In this document: positions 1 through 8,238 of the stretch, piece after piece
Position numbering within the stretch: the stretch's first letter is position 1
Layout: the number at the start of each line of letters is the position of its first letter
Origin: Methanolinea sp.
GTDB lineage: Archaea; Halobacteriota; Methanomicrobia; Methanomicrobiales; Methanospirillaceae
NCBI GenBank assembly: GCA_029907345.1
Contig: JARYMB010000015.1
Coordinates: 1 to 38,131 of the forward strand
Direction of reading: 5' to 3'
Length of the DNA: 38,131 nt
Notes under the pieces: generated by a model
Seen by the model: the letters and a program-made list of their open reading frames with translations, nothing else
The model's database searches: none
Told to the model about the DNA's origin: nothing
Position numbers and translations under genes: made by a program

Positions 1-428
1 GAGATATTGTGGTCTTTGATAAGGGTTATTCCTCATACGATAACTATGTCCGGAGCATTTTTGAGTTCAATGTTGTTCCCTTGATCTTCTCTAAAAAGAA
101 GTTCTCTGTGTCGAAACTGATGAAAAGGCTCAACTATCCCATCTGGATTTTTGGCAGATCAGATACGAAGCAACTTATGAAACGGTTCTCCAACCTGGCC
201 AGACGATTGTTCACGCATCTCAAGGATGAGAGACCTTTTCTGGAAAAGAGATCTCTTATTGAGGATGTGTTTAAAGCGGCGAAAAATGCATTCGGTTTAA
301 GGAAAATCCACAAGTATACGACGAGATCTGTGAAAAAAACGGGCTGTCTCAATGTACTTTTACTCGGACTCGTGATTTCTTTGGGCTTTGATAAAAAGAT
401 CGATTTACAGAGGCTCTCTGAATGGTGA
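1..428 (+). mobile_element. 3' part of an insertion-sequence transposase (DDE, IS4-like), cut by window edge
   Basis: The reading frame is open from the first base (reads D-I-V-V-F-D-K-G-Y) and stops at 426-428, so only the C-terminal ~140 residues are visible and the GTG at position 9 is not a real start. The VFDKGY segment resembles the second catalytic Asp region of IS4-type DDE transposases. The R-S-L-I-E-D-V-F-K-A-A-K stretch around residues 80-90 resembles the region carrying the catalytic Glu (Y-R-E-K signature area). The family assignment is from motif memory. No terminal inverted repeat can be recognised downstream because the left end lies outside the window. Neighbouring DNA to 2,530 is equally AT-rich, suggesting a transferred segment. 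Confidence 0.75.
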
Positions 429-509
429 GTTGGTAAGGGGGCTAAATTCTATTATAGAAGTTATCTGAGTGGTGGGCCGGAGAGGGGGCTTACGTTTAAT
501 TATATTTTT

Positions 510-2288
510 TCATTCTTTTCTCACACTCATTGCCCAGTATTTCCCTCTTTTCTCCATAAGTTCTTCATGAGTCCCTTCTTCGATTACTCTTCCCTTTTCA
601 ATGACCACTATCTTATCAGCATTTTGAATTGTAGTCAGCCGATGAGCTATCACGAGTGTTGTACATTCCCTTGCAACCTGGTCAATTGCCTTCTGAACTG
701 CTGCTTCAGAGATGTTATCAAGAGAGCTTGTAGCCTCATCCAGAATTAAAAACTGTGGCTGACGAATCATAGCCCTCGCGATGGCAATCCGCTGTTTTTC
801 TCCACCCGACAAGGTAATGCCCTGATCTCCGACGAGGGTGTCATATCCTTGTGGAAGATCCATGATAAAGTCATGGGCGTGCGCAAGCTTTGCTGCATGT
901 ATCACTTCACTATCTGAAAATTCACCTCCAAATACAATATTTTCCCTGATTGTTGCATTGAATACAAAGGGATCCTGGCTGACATACCCTACGATGTCAC
1001 GGTATGAATTCACATCATATTCCTTCAGGTCATAACCATTTACTATGATCTTCCCTGAATTGGGATCGTACAATCGCAGAAGAAGATTTACAATAGTTGT
1101 TTTCCCTGACCCCGATGGACCAACAATGGCTGTCATCGATCCTATTTTAATTGCAATTGACACATCCGAGAGGACCTTTGCATGGTCATTGGAAAAACTC
1201 ACCTTATCGATAATGATATCAGAAGCAATTCCATTGCAAATACGTTTTCCATTCAGTATCGTGTTGTATTTTTTTTCATTGAGAATAGAATAGACAGTCA
1301 CAAGATGAGGATAATAATTATTCAGTTCCATCTTGTAATTCCCCATGTTCATCGCTTTTGGAACTATTTTTAACATTCCTACTGCATAAGTCCCCAAAGC
1401 AGGTATTACGGTCAAGAAACTATCTGAATAATAGATGTACAGAACAAGAACAATGACTCCAATCGTGACTAAAAACAGTGAGTTAATGAGAATAATCGGT
1501 ATTCTCTGGATAAACATGAATTCTGCAAATTTATCCCAGTAGATTTCCAGAGCTTTAATGTACTGATCCCACCAATGCCTGGAGGCATTCAATGCCTTTA
1601 TCGGTTTTATCCCTGTAATATACTCATTAATAACTTTATTTTCAGATTTACCAGAAGAAATTTGAAGATTCCCAAGCCTTTCAGATATTGAGTTACTAAT
1701 TGAGTTAATAAATAAGTAAAAAAGACCCCCCCCAATTAATACCAGGACCAGTCCTCCTGGAGAGACAAAAAAGAGCATTAAAAGAATGGAGAGCGTCAGG
1801 AAAATATCTGCACATAAAGACAAAATCGTGTGAAATGTCAATTGGATATAATAAGGGCTCTGGTTAAAGAGATTAATGAGATCCCCCTGTCTGGAATCAA
1901 TAAAAAATTTATAATCGTTTGAATCGATCTTTGAAAAAATCGCTTTTTTTGTTCGTTCGATAATCTCTTTTTGGAAAATAAATGCAAGCTTCCAGAATAC
2001 AATTTGCAAGATTAGGGAGATTATTGTCAATAAAATAAAAAAGATGCCAAGATGAATGAATAAAGATCCCATCGGTATAAAGCTGCTGAAATACTTGATA
2101 ATCCCAAAAAAAGGAATCGTTTCGGTATTAATCTGGAATCCCACAGATATCATCGGATATAATAACGCAATACTCCCCGCATCGATTATGCCAATGATGA
2201 TACTTAAAAAAAGTAAAAAAATCATGTAACTTTCGTATCCTTTAATGAAATACTTCACGTGACGGATATATTCCCTGAATTTCTCCAT
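510..2288 (-). CDS. ABC transporter, fused permease and ATPase (exporter type)
   Basis: A 592-residue half-transporter with an N-terminal six-helix membrane domain (about residues 20-320) and a C-terminal nucleotide-binding domain. The ATPase shows Walker A (GPSGSGKTT), a Q-loop (YVSQDP), signature LSGGEKQR, Walker B (LILDEATSSLD) and the H-loop (IAHRLTT), so it should be an active homodimeric exporter. Order and length fit MsbA/PglK-type lipid or lipid-linked-oligosaccharide exporters. It lies 240 bp downstream of a nucleotide-sugar cluster on the same strand, making export or flipping of a glycan-lipid plausible (inference). The gene is markedly AT-rich against the GC-rich cluster and has its own TATA-like element, so it is probably not in the same transcript. 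Start ATG at 2288 precedes a basic N-terminus. Drug or peptide export cannot be excluded. Confidence 0.9.
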   Translation of the reverse strand: MEKFREYIRHVKYFIKGYESYMIFLLFLSIIIGIIDAGSIALLYPMISVGFQINTETIPFFGIIKYFSSFIPMGSLFIHLGIFFILLTIISLILQIVFWKLAFIFQKEIIERTKKAIFSKIDSNDYKFFIDSRQGDLINLFNQSPYYIQLTFHTILSLCADIFLTLSILLMLFFVSPGGLVLVLIGGGLFYLFINSISNSISERLGNLQISSGKSENKVINEYITGIKPIKALNASRHWWDQYIKALEIYWDKFAEFMFIQRIPIILINSLFLVTIGVIVLVLYIYYSDSFLTVIPALGTYAVGMLKIVPKAMNMGNYKMELNNYYPHLVTVYSILNEKKYNTILNGKRICNGIASDIIIDKVSFSNDHAKVLSDVSIAIKIGSMTAIVGPSGSGKTTIVNLLLRLYDPNSGKIIVNGYDLKEYDVNSYRDIVGYVSQDPFVFNATIRENIVFGGEFSDSEVIHAAKLAHAHDFIMDLPQGYDTLVGDQGITLSGGEKQRIAIARAMIRQPQFLILDEATSSLDNISEAAVQKAIDQVARECTTLVIAHRLTTIQNADKIVVIEKGRVIEEGTHEELMEKRGKYWAMSVRKE

Positions 2289-2316
2289 TCTGATTAGTAT
2301 TTGACTTCATGGAGCA

Positions 2317-2324
2317 AAATAAAT
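2317..2324 (-). promoter_or_regulatory. TATA-like element upstream of the ABC exporter
   Basis: Read on the minus strand this is TTTATTTT, about 29 bases upstream of the ATG at 2288. With the usual archaeal spacing of about 25 bases, transcription would begin near 2295, giving a very short leader. The flanking DNA is AT-rich, so chance matches are likely. Confidence 0.35.
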
Positions 2325-2528
2325 TCCGGTAATTGCTGATTAAGACTCAAAATCATTAAATTCCTTATCATCATCGTTATAACAGATTTCCAGTCATTTA
2401 AATCATCAAAAAAAGCAGGATTCACCTAAAAAGCATCAGTGTCATTTTGAGTTCGATTCAATAATAAATAAAAATCGTGTGGATGAATACTCTGGAAAAG
2501 AAAAATTAAAGGATAAACAAAATCAACC

Positions 2529-3593
2529 CTACATTAATATCCTTAAAGCTTCCACAATCCTCCCGCTCGCACCCACCTCCCCGAAGATCATGCTCCTCTC
2601 CTTCGCCGGCGAAAAGGTCCGGACGGCATCCGCGATCCGCTCCCTGTCCGCCCCGACGAGGACATTCCATCCGTCCTGCACGGTCTCCACCCACTCCGTC
2701 GTGTCCCGGAGCGTGATGCACGGCACCCCGAGCAGGTAAGCCTCCTTCTGGACTCCCCCCGAGTCCGTGAGGATCTTTGCTGCACGGGCCATGGCCTCGA
2801 GCATGTCGAGGTAGCCGAGCGGTCCGGTCGCAAGAACGTTGGCGGGCAGCCTGTCCCGGAGACCGTATGATTCGAGCATCTTCCGCGTCCGGGGGTGGAC
2901 GGGGAAGAGGACCGGGAGCCCGGTATCGCCGAGGGCAGCAAGGATGGCCTCCATGTTCTCCCTGCTGTCGGTGTTTGCCGGGCGGTGGACGGTGAGGACA
3001 AGGTAGTTCCCGGGCTGCAGCCCGAACCGCTGCAGGACCCGCGACCTCTCTGCCGCGATTCCCCGGTTGTATGCGAGGGCATCCACCATCACGTCCCCGA
3101 CGAGGAAAACACCATTCCTGATCCCCTCGTGCGCCAGGTTCCGGACCGCCGTCTCCGTCGGGCAGAAGAGGAGATCGGCGACGTGGTCGGCAACGACCCT
3201 GTTGATCTCCTCGGGCATGGTCCGGTCGAAACTGCGCAGGCCCGCCTCGACGTGGGCGACCGGGATGTGGAGCTTTGCGGCTGCAAGGGCCCCGGCGAGG
3301 GTGGAGTTCGTGTCGCCAAAGACGATTGCGAGGTCGGGCTCTTCTTTTAAGAGCACGTCCTCGACGCGGGCGAGGATCTCCCCGGTCTGCATCCCCTGCG
3401 GGCCGGAACCGGCGCCGAGGTTGTAGTCAGGCTCCGGGATGGCAAGATCCGCAAAAAAGACATCCGACATCCCGTAGTCGTAGTGCTGGCCGGTATGGAC
3501 CAGGACCTCGGTATGCTCCCTGCGGAGTTCCCGGGAGAGCGGGGCGCACTTGATGAACTGGGGCCGGGCCCCGACGATCGTGACGATTCTCAT
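2529..3593 (-). CDS. wecB: UDP-N-acetylglucosamine 2-epimerase family (WecB/WbpI)
   Basis: 354 residues, the usual family length. Hallmarks in order are GARPQFIK at the N-terminus, HTGQHYD, GDTNSTLAG, HVEAGLRSFDRTMPEEINR, HPRTR, and TDSGGVQKEA near the UDP site. It inverts C2 of a UDP-HexNAc sugar. The tail segments TEWVE and NVLVGA resemble WbpI, the epimerase for UDP-GlcNAc(3NAc)A, more than E. coli WecB (comparison from memory). The presence of all other enzymes of that pathway upstream supports the WbpI role; wecB is used here as the family symbol. ATG 3593 is preferred because GAAGGA sits five bases upstream; an in-frame ATG at 3605 is possible and an open frame continues to 3722. It is the last gene of the minus-strand sugar cluster, 174 bp after the dehydrogenase. 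The protein should be cytoplasmic. Confidence 0.92.
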   Translation of the reverse strand: MRIVTIVGARPQFIKCAPLSRELRREHTEVLVHTGQHYDYGMSDVFFADLAIPEPDYNLGAGSGPQGMQTGEILARVEDVLLKEEPDLAIVFGDTNSTLAGALAAAKLHIPVAHVEAGLRSFDRTMPEEINRVVADHVADLLFCPTETAVRNLAHEGIRNGVFLVGDVMVDALAYNRGIAAERSRVLQRFGLQPGNYLVLTVHRPANTDSRENMEAILAALGDTGLPVLFPVHPRTRKMLESYGLRDRLPANVLATGPLGYLDMLEAMARAAKILTDSGGVQKEAYLLGVPCITLRDTTEWVETVQDGWNVLVGADRERIADAVRTFSPAKERSMIFGEVGASGRIVEALRILM

Positions 3594-3767
3594 GGTATCC
3601 TTCATTGAAAATTTCTGTTCACCAGGTGGGAATTGCTCCTTCACTATCCGTGAAAATGCGGGTCCCCGGGCAGCATTTCCAGGCCATGGACCGTTGGCAG
3701 GTGCATGGGGGAGTGCATCCACGGCACCATACCCGGAGAGACACCCGGGTGGTGCAGAAGGATCATT

Positions 3768-5201
3768 TCAGGACACTATCTCGTGCGAGTTCTTATCCCC
3801 TCTCCCGATGCCCTTGTACACCCACCCCTCCCGGATGAATGCGTCCGGGTCGATGACGTTCCTCCCGTCCACGATGACGGGGTGCACGTGTCCCGTGAGT
3901 CTCCGGAGATGTGCAGGGTCGAGCGCGTTGTACTCGCGGTGCCCGGTAAAGATCGCGACTGCGTCCGCTCCCTCCATCACTGCATCGAGGTCCCGCGAGA
4001 TCGCGATGCCCGGTTCATTCTCCACCCAGGGGTCGTGGACGCTCACGTCTCCCCCCTCCGCAACGACGAGCTCGCGGAACACCCCGGACGGAGTGTTCCG
4101 GGCGTCTCCCGAGTTCGCGATGAACGCCCACCCGAGGATGGCAATCTTCGAGCCCCGGAGAGTCTTTCCCACGCGGTGCAGACCTGCCTTTGCCAGGTGG
4201 ACCATGTGCTTTGGCATGAAATCGTTGATCGCCCGTGCCGTCAGGTACAGGGACTTTTCTCCCTCCGGCCAGTCGAGTCCGGCAGACCGGAGCATGACCC
4301 CCCTCTCCAGGTGGTACGTGTCCTTCGTGAGGCAGTGGCCGCCGACGCCGGCACCCGGCCAGAGGATGGCCCGGGTCACCCCCTCCTCCCTGAGGCTTGC
4401 GATCCCCTCCCGCACCTCGTACACGCTGACCCCCATCGCCTCGCAGTAGAGGGCAAGCTGGTTGACAGCCGCGATCTGCAGGTCGCGGAACGTGTTCTCG
4501 GCGGTCTTTTCGACCTCGGCGGCCGTCGCGGTCATGGGAATCACCCTCCCCTTTGCCAGGATGGGGCGGTAGAGTTCGCATGCCCTCTCCGTGCTCGCCG
4601 GGTCGATCCCCCCGACGATCCGGTCGTGCTCCCGGAGGTTCCGGAGAAGCCGCCCGACCATCACCCGTTCGGGTGCATGGGCGAGGCCAAAATCGCGCCC
4701 TGCAACGAGCCCGGACTCGGCCTCGAGGATCTCGCGGGCGATCCCTGCCGTCGTCCCGGGCGTGACCGTTGACTCGAGCACGACGAGCATGCCTTCGGAA
4801 AGGTGGCGGCCGGTCTCCCGGATGGCCGAAAAGAGCGGGGTAAAGTCCGGTTCGAGGTCTTTTGGGTCCCGAAACGGCGTCTGGATGGCAAGCGTCACCG
4901 CGTCGCACCCGGCAACCTTCGAAAAGTCCGGGGTGCAGCGGAACTTCCCTGCCCGGACAACCTTTTGGACCAGCGCGGAAAGGCCGGGCTCCTCCCCGAC
5001 GAGGGGACACTCGCCCCTGTTGAGCATCGCTATCTTGTACCCGGACGTGGGGGAGTCCCGCTGGAACCCCCAGACCATGGTATAGCCGGGGACGTCTGCA
5101 AACAGGGCTGCAGCCGGGATCCCCACGTACCCCATCCCGACGACGCCGACGGTCCGGATCGGCCCCCTCTCCGCGAATGCTTCCCCGAGGTTCCGTCCCA
5201 T
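3768..5201 (-). CDS. wecC: UDP-sugar 6-dehydrogenase (UDP-HexNAc dehydrogenase, WbpA/WecC type)
   Basis: 477 residues of the UDP-glucose/GDP-mannose dehydrogenase superfamily. The NAD-binding motif VGVVGMGYVGIPAA is at residues 18-31. The central helix follows (AEVEKTAENTFRDL, 228-241), and the catalytic cysteine is C290 in GAGVGGHC, in the canonical position. The C-terminal domain carries the UDP-binding part. It oxidises C6 of a UDP-N-acetylhexosamine to the uronate using two NAD+. Given the neighbours, UDP-GlcNAc as substrate (WbpA role) is more likely than UDP-ManNAc (WecC role), but sequence alone does not decide. Its ATG directly abuts the TAG of the upstream oxidoreductase, indicating translational coupling. 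Confidence 0.92.
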   Translation of the reverse strand: MGRNLGEAFAERGPIRTVGVVGMGYVGIPAAALFADVPGYTMVWGFQRDSPTSGYKIAMLNRGECPLVGEEPGLSALVQKVVRAGKFRCTPDFSKVAGCDAVTLAIQTPFRDPKDLEPDFTPLFSAIRETGRHLSEGMLVVLESTVTPGTTAGIAREILEAESGLVAGRDFGLAHAPERVMVGRLLRNLREHDRIVGGIDPASTERACELYRPILAKGRVIPMTATAAEVEKTAENTFRDLQIAAVNQLALYCEAMGVSVYEVREGIASLREEGVTRAILWPGAGVGGHCLTKDTYHLERGVMLRSAGLDWPEGEKSLYLTARAINDFMPKHMVHLAKAGLHRVGKTLRGSKIAILGWAFIANSGDARNTPSGVFRELVVAEGGDVSVHDPWVENEPGIAISRDLDAVMEGADAVAIFTGHREYNALDPAHLRRLTGHVHPVIVDGRNVIDPDAFIREGWVYKGIGRGDKNSHEIVS

Positions 5202-6116
5202 CTACTTCCTCTCCAGGGTTCCCCGGATTTTCTCGCAGAGCACGAGGTTTGCAACGGCCTGCTCCATGGTGACCGGGAAAGGCGTCCCCTTCCGTGCACA
5301 GTCGAGGAACGTGGCAAGCTCGATCTTGAGCGGTTCGAGCTTGTTCACCATCACCTTCTCGATGATGTTCTCCTGGACGTACCGCTCGTTCTCCGAGCCG
5401 TACTTCCCGGGCTTGTAGTACGTGAAGATCTCCTGGTCCATGAAGTCGCCCTCGAGCGTGAAATCGTCCTCCTCGATGTATATCCGCCGGATCTTCTTGG
5501 ACGCCTTCCGGCTCGCCGAGACGAATGCCGCCGTGCCGTCGTACCGGAAGAGCGCGGATGCCGCGTCAGGGTTCCCGGCGGCGCAAAACTCGAAGCCGTC
5601 CCCGAGGAGGACGTGGAGGAGGATGTCGAGGTCATGGATCATCAGGTCCTCGATGACCGAGGACCCCATGGGACGCGAGGAGGCGGGGTTGTGCCTGTTG
5701 AACTCCACGAAGACGGGTTCACGGACGATCCGCCGTATCTCTCCGACGATCGGGTTGAACCGCTCGATGTGCCCCACCCCGGCGACCTGGCCGTCCGCCA
5801 CCTTCCCGGCAAGACCCTGTGCCTCGGCCGCAGTCGCACAGAGGGGCTTTTCCATCAGCATGTGCACGCCGGCGGCAAGAACCTCCTCGCCGACCGCCCT
5901 GTGAAACGGGGTCGGGACGCAGACGCTGACGGCATCGGCCTTTTCCAGGAGCTCTTCCAGCGTCGGGCAGGGTATCGCCTCGTGTGCAAGGGCAACACCC
6001 ATCGCTGCATCCCTGTTCTGGTCGTAGACGTAGACATCCCCTGCCTGCTTCAGCTCCGAGTACACGCGGACGTGGTTTTTTCCCATCACGCCGACCCCGA
6101 TGACGCCGACGTCCAT
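5202..6116 (-). CDS. Gfo/Idh/MocA-family oxidoreductase, probable UDP-N-acetylglucosamine(uronate) 3-dehydrogenase
   Basis: 304 residues. The Rossmann start VGVIGVGVMGKNH is at residues 3-15, and EKPLCAT (about 94-100) carries the conserved Glu-Lys-Pro with its catalytic lysine. The substrate-domain motif GHIERFNP is followed by LMIHDLDILLH, which holds the conserved H-D pair. In the diacetamido-uronate pathway this enzyme oxidises C3 so that the aminotransferase next to it can install the 3-amino group. ATG 6116 is chosen because the Rossmann fold begins immediately; longer frames to 6227 only read through the aminotransferase gene. It overlaps the aminotransferase stop by one base (TAATG), as expected for a polycistronic message. 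The exact substrate (GlcNAc or GlcNAcA) is inferred from context. Confidence 0.88.
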   Translation of the reverse strand: MDVGVIGVGVMGKNHVRVYSELKQAGDVYVYDQNRDAAMGVALAHEAIPCPTLEELLEKADAVSVCVPTPFHRAVGEEVLAAGVHMLMEKPLCATAAEAQGLAGKVADGQVAGVGHIERFNPIVGEIRRIVREPVFVEFNRHNPASSRPMGSSVIEDLMIHDLDILLHVLLGDGFEFCAAGNPDAASALFRYDGTAAFVSASRKASKKIRRIYIEEDDFTLEGDFMDQEIFTYYKPGKYGSENERYVQENIIEKVMVNKLEPLKIELATFLDCARKGTPFPVTMEQAVANLVLCEKIRGTLERK

Positions 6117-7204
6117 TACGGCACCCCCGCAATCGTCCTGCAGACGAGGTCGCGGTCGGCACCGGTCACTCCCGGGTGGACCGGCAGGGAGAGGACCGTT
6201 GCAGCACATTCCTCTGCAACCGGGCACCGGGCATCCCGTGCAAGCGCCGCAAACGCCGGCTGCCGGTGGAGGGGGACCGGGTAGTGCACTGCCGTCCCAA
6301 CCCCTTTATCGCGGAGGTACTGCGCCAGCTCGTCCCGGGTGATGCGGAACCCGCCGGTGACCCTGATGGCGTACTGGTGGTACACGTGCGTGACGCCCGG
6401 GGCCGCAAACGGGCAGACGATCCCGTCGCGGGGCAGGTGCGCATCGTAGTACGCGGCAGTCTCCTGCCGCCGCCGGTTGAACGCATCCAGTTTCTTCAGC
6501 TGTTCCCTCCCGATTGCCGCCGCGATGTCGGTCATGCGGTAATTGTACCCGATGGTGGTGTGCACGTACTTCTCCTCCTGCCCGTGGTTGATGAAGACCC
6601 TGATCTTCCGGGCCAGTCCGGGGTCGTCCGTGGTCACCATCCCCCCCTCCCCGGTTGTCATGTTCTTCGTCGGGTAAAAGGAGAAACACGCGGCAATGCC
6701 GAGTCCTCCCACCCTCTTTCCATGGTATTCTGCACCGTGGGCCTGGGCCGCGTCCTCGATGAAGGATATCCCTTCGTCATCGCATATCTCCCGCAGGGGT
6801 CGTGCATCGCAGGGCTGGCCGAACAGGTGGACCCCGATCACGGCACGGGTCCGGGACGAGAGCAGGTCCTGGACGCTCCCGGTGGACAGGTTGAACGTGT
6901 CCGGGTCGATGTCCCCGAACACCGGCCTTGCCCCGCACATGCAGACCGCTGACGCGGTCGCAAAGAAGGTAAACGACGGGACGATCACCTCGTGCCCCTT
7001 CCCGATCCCCAGCGCGGCAAGGGTCGCATGGAGGGCTGCTGTCCCGGAACTTGTGGCAACGGCATGGGCAGTCCCGCAGTACCGGGCGAACTCCTGCTCA
7101 AACGCGCTCGTCTCCGGGCCCTGGGCGAGCATTCCCGACCGGAGCACCCGGAGGACGGCCTGCTCCTCCTCTCCCCCGGTGGAGGGCTTTCCCACCGGTA
7201 TCAC
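6116..7204 (-). CDS. DegT/DnrJ/EryC1-family sugar aminotransferase (WbpE-like)
   Basis: 362 residues, PLP-dependent. The N-terminal [16 protein letters not shown] is typical of the family. [10 protein letters not shown] (about 51-60) lies in the PLP phosphate site, EDAAQAHGA (150-158) contains the cofactor-stacking region, and K180 in [13 protein letters not shown] is the internal-aldimine lysine. It should transfer an amino group from glutamate to the C3 keto sugar made by the downstream oxidoreductase. The start ATG overlaps the stop of the acetyltransferase by four bases (ATGA) and its stop overlaps the next start by one base, so all three are co-translated. The sugar specificity is inferred from the operon. 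Confidence 0.92.
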   Translation of the reverse strand: MIPVGKPSTGGEEEQAVLRVLRSGMLAQGPETSAFEQEFARYCGTAHAVATSSGTAALHATLAALGIGKGHEVIVPSFTFFATASAVCMCGARPVFGDIDPDTFNLSTGSVQDLLSSRTRAVIGVHLFGQPCDARPLREICDDEGISFIEDAAQAHGAEYHGKRVGGLGIAACFSFYPTKNMTTGEGGMVTTDDPGLARKIRVFINHGQEEKYVHTTIGYNYRMTDIAAAIGREQLKKLDAFNRRRQETAAYYDAHLPRDGIVCPFAAPGVTHVYHQYAIRVTGGFRITRDELAQYLRDKGVGTAVHYPVPLHRQPAFAALARDARCPVAEECAATVLSLPVHPGVTGADRDLVCRTIAGVP

Positions 7205-7899
7205 TCTTTATTCCTCCCCATTGCAGCAGGCAGATCCCTAATGCGGGCCGGTGCACCGATTGCCATCTTTCCAGGCGGCACGTCCCGTGTCACGACCGCT
7301 GCTGCAGCAACGAATGCCCCCTCCCCGATGGTGACACCGGGCATGACCGTTGCATTGGCCCCGATCACGGCATTGGCCCCGATCACGGGACCCCTCAGGT
7401 CCGGTTTTCCCGCCGGGGGATACCGATCGTTGGTCAGGACCGCCGCCGGCCCGATGAAGACGCCGTTCCCGATGGTGGTGTGCGTCGGGACAAAGACCAT
7501 GCTCTGGATCCGCACGTTGTCCCCGATGGTCCCGTACCCCTCGATGATGGAGGATGACCCGATGGCGACGTTGTTCCCGATCCGCATCTTCTCGCGGATC
7601 AGGACGTTATGTCCCGACTGGAAATCGTCACCGATCGCGACCTGGCAGTAGACGGTGAGGCCCGGCCGCAGGACGGCGTTCTTCCCGATCGTCGTGCCAG
7701 GATAGGTATCGGCCCCGAGAAACTCGCGGGAGGGAAAGCCGATCGTGACCGGGTCAAAGATCCTGCATCCCTCCCCCAGGGAACATGTGCCGAGCTGGAT
7801 CAGGAAAATCCCCCGAATAGTGTCCTTTTTTGTATATGTATCAGGGAACGGGAGATAATGCTTGTGGAGAGGCGGACTGCCCCTGCAGAGAGTCGTCAA
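7201..7899 (-). CDS. Sugar N-acetyltransferase, left-handed beta-helix (WbpD-like); start uncertain
   Basis: The protein is built of hexapeptide repeats ([42 protein letters not shown]), the signature of trimeric left-handed beta-helix acyltransferases. It is expected to acetylate the 3-amino group of the UDP-sugar using acetyl-CoA, which fits its place before the aminotransferase. The only in-frame ATG of the N-terminus is at 7899, but that gives 30-odd residues without family character. A TATA-like element at 7831-7838 predicts a transcript start near 7809. Real translation may therefore begin at a non-canonical codon (ATT 7809 or CTG 7803), just before the helix core. The 3' end overlaps the aminotransferase start (ATGA). 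Confidence 0.85.
   Translation of the reverse strand: MTTLCRGSPPLHKHYLPFPDTYTKKDTIRGIFLIQLGTCSLGEGCRIFDPVTIGFPSREFLGADTYPGTTIGKNAVLRPGLTVYCQVAIGDDFQSGHNVLIREKMRIGNNVAIGSSSIIEGYGTIGDNVRIQSMVFVPTHTTIGNGVFIGPAAVLTNDRYPPAGKPDLRGPVIGANAVIGANATVMPGVTIGEGAFVAAAAVVTRDVPPGKMAIGAPARIRDLPAAMGRNKE
7831..7838 (-). promoter_or_regulatory. TATA-like element, probable promoter of the sugar cluster
   Basis: Minus-strand CATATACA stands out in GC-rich DNA, with an A-rich stretch just after it. Archaeal spacing puts the transcript start near 7809, inside the long form of the acetyltransferase frame. This argues for a shorter protein and a nearly leaderless message covering the sugar genes. Confidence 0.5.
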
Positions 7900-8136
7900 C
7901 CTCCCGAAGAATGGGGGTTACTCCGGGAGGTATTCCTGCCGGCGCCACCTGCAGTCACCGGTTCGACCGGCGACAAGAGAGACCCGTTTTGTGGCCGGAA
8001 AAAGGGCACCCGGATTTCGTGAATCTCGCATGTCCTGCGTGCTGATGAAAAGAACCTGTCCGCGGCATCGATCGTTGCCGGTATTGCGCCCGCGGATCGT
8101 TCCGGATGAGATTCTCGCCGGGGCAGGACTTCCGGT
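7900..8136. other. Intergenic stretch without a supportable gene
   Basis: Frames of 60-120 codons cross this region on both strands, but none resembles a family, has a recognisable ribosome site, or shows the codon bias of the neighbours. It may be the upstream control region of the sugar cluster or a decayed gene that followed the small frame at 8137-8238. Confidence 0.4.
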
Positions 8137-8238
8137 TCATGGCTCCGCTCCCTGGAAACGGATGTACCGGGCGAGGATTCCGGATGCAAAAGCATCGTTC
8201 TGCTTCTTCATCTCTTCCCACCGGTAATAGGGAATCAC
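8137..8238 (-). CDS. Candidate 33-residue small protein coupled to trm5
   Basis: A GTG start overlaps the trm5 TGA by four bases (GTGA), the classic coupling arrangement. The frame continues for 33 codons to a TGA at 8137-8139. The peptide is rich in aromatic and charged residues (begins I-P-Y-Y-R-W-E-E-M-K-K), has a compact helical look, and ends with R-F-Q-G-A-E-P. No family is recognised. Against it, the frame is short, and an in-frame open run extends upstream inside trm5. It could also be the remnant of a longer decayed gene. Confidence 0.35.
   Translation of the reverse strand: MIPYYRWEEMKKQNDAFASGILARYIRFQGAEP

Noticed and set aside
3550-6342. Several long plus-strand frames across the sugar cluster
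   Set aside because: All are antisense to genes with complete catalytic motifs.
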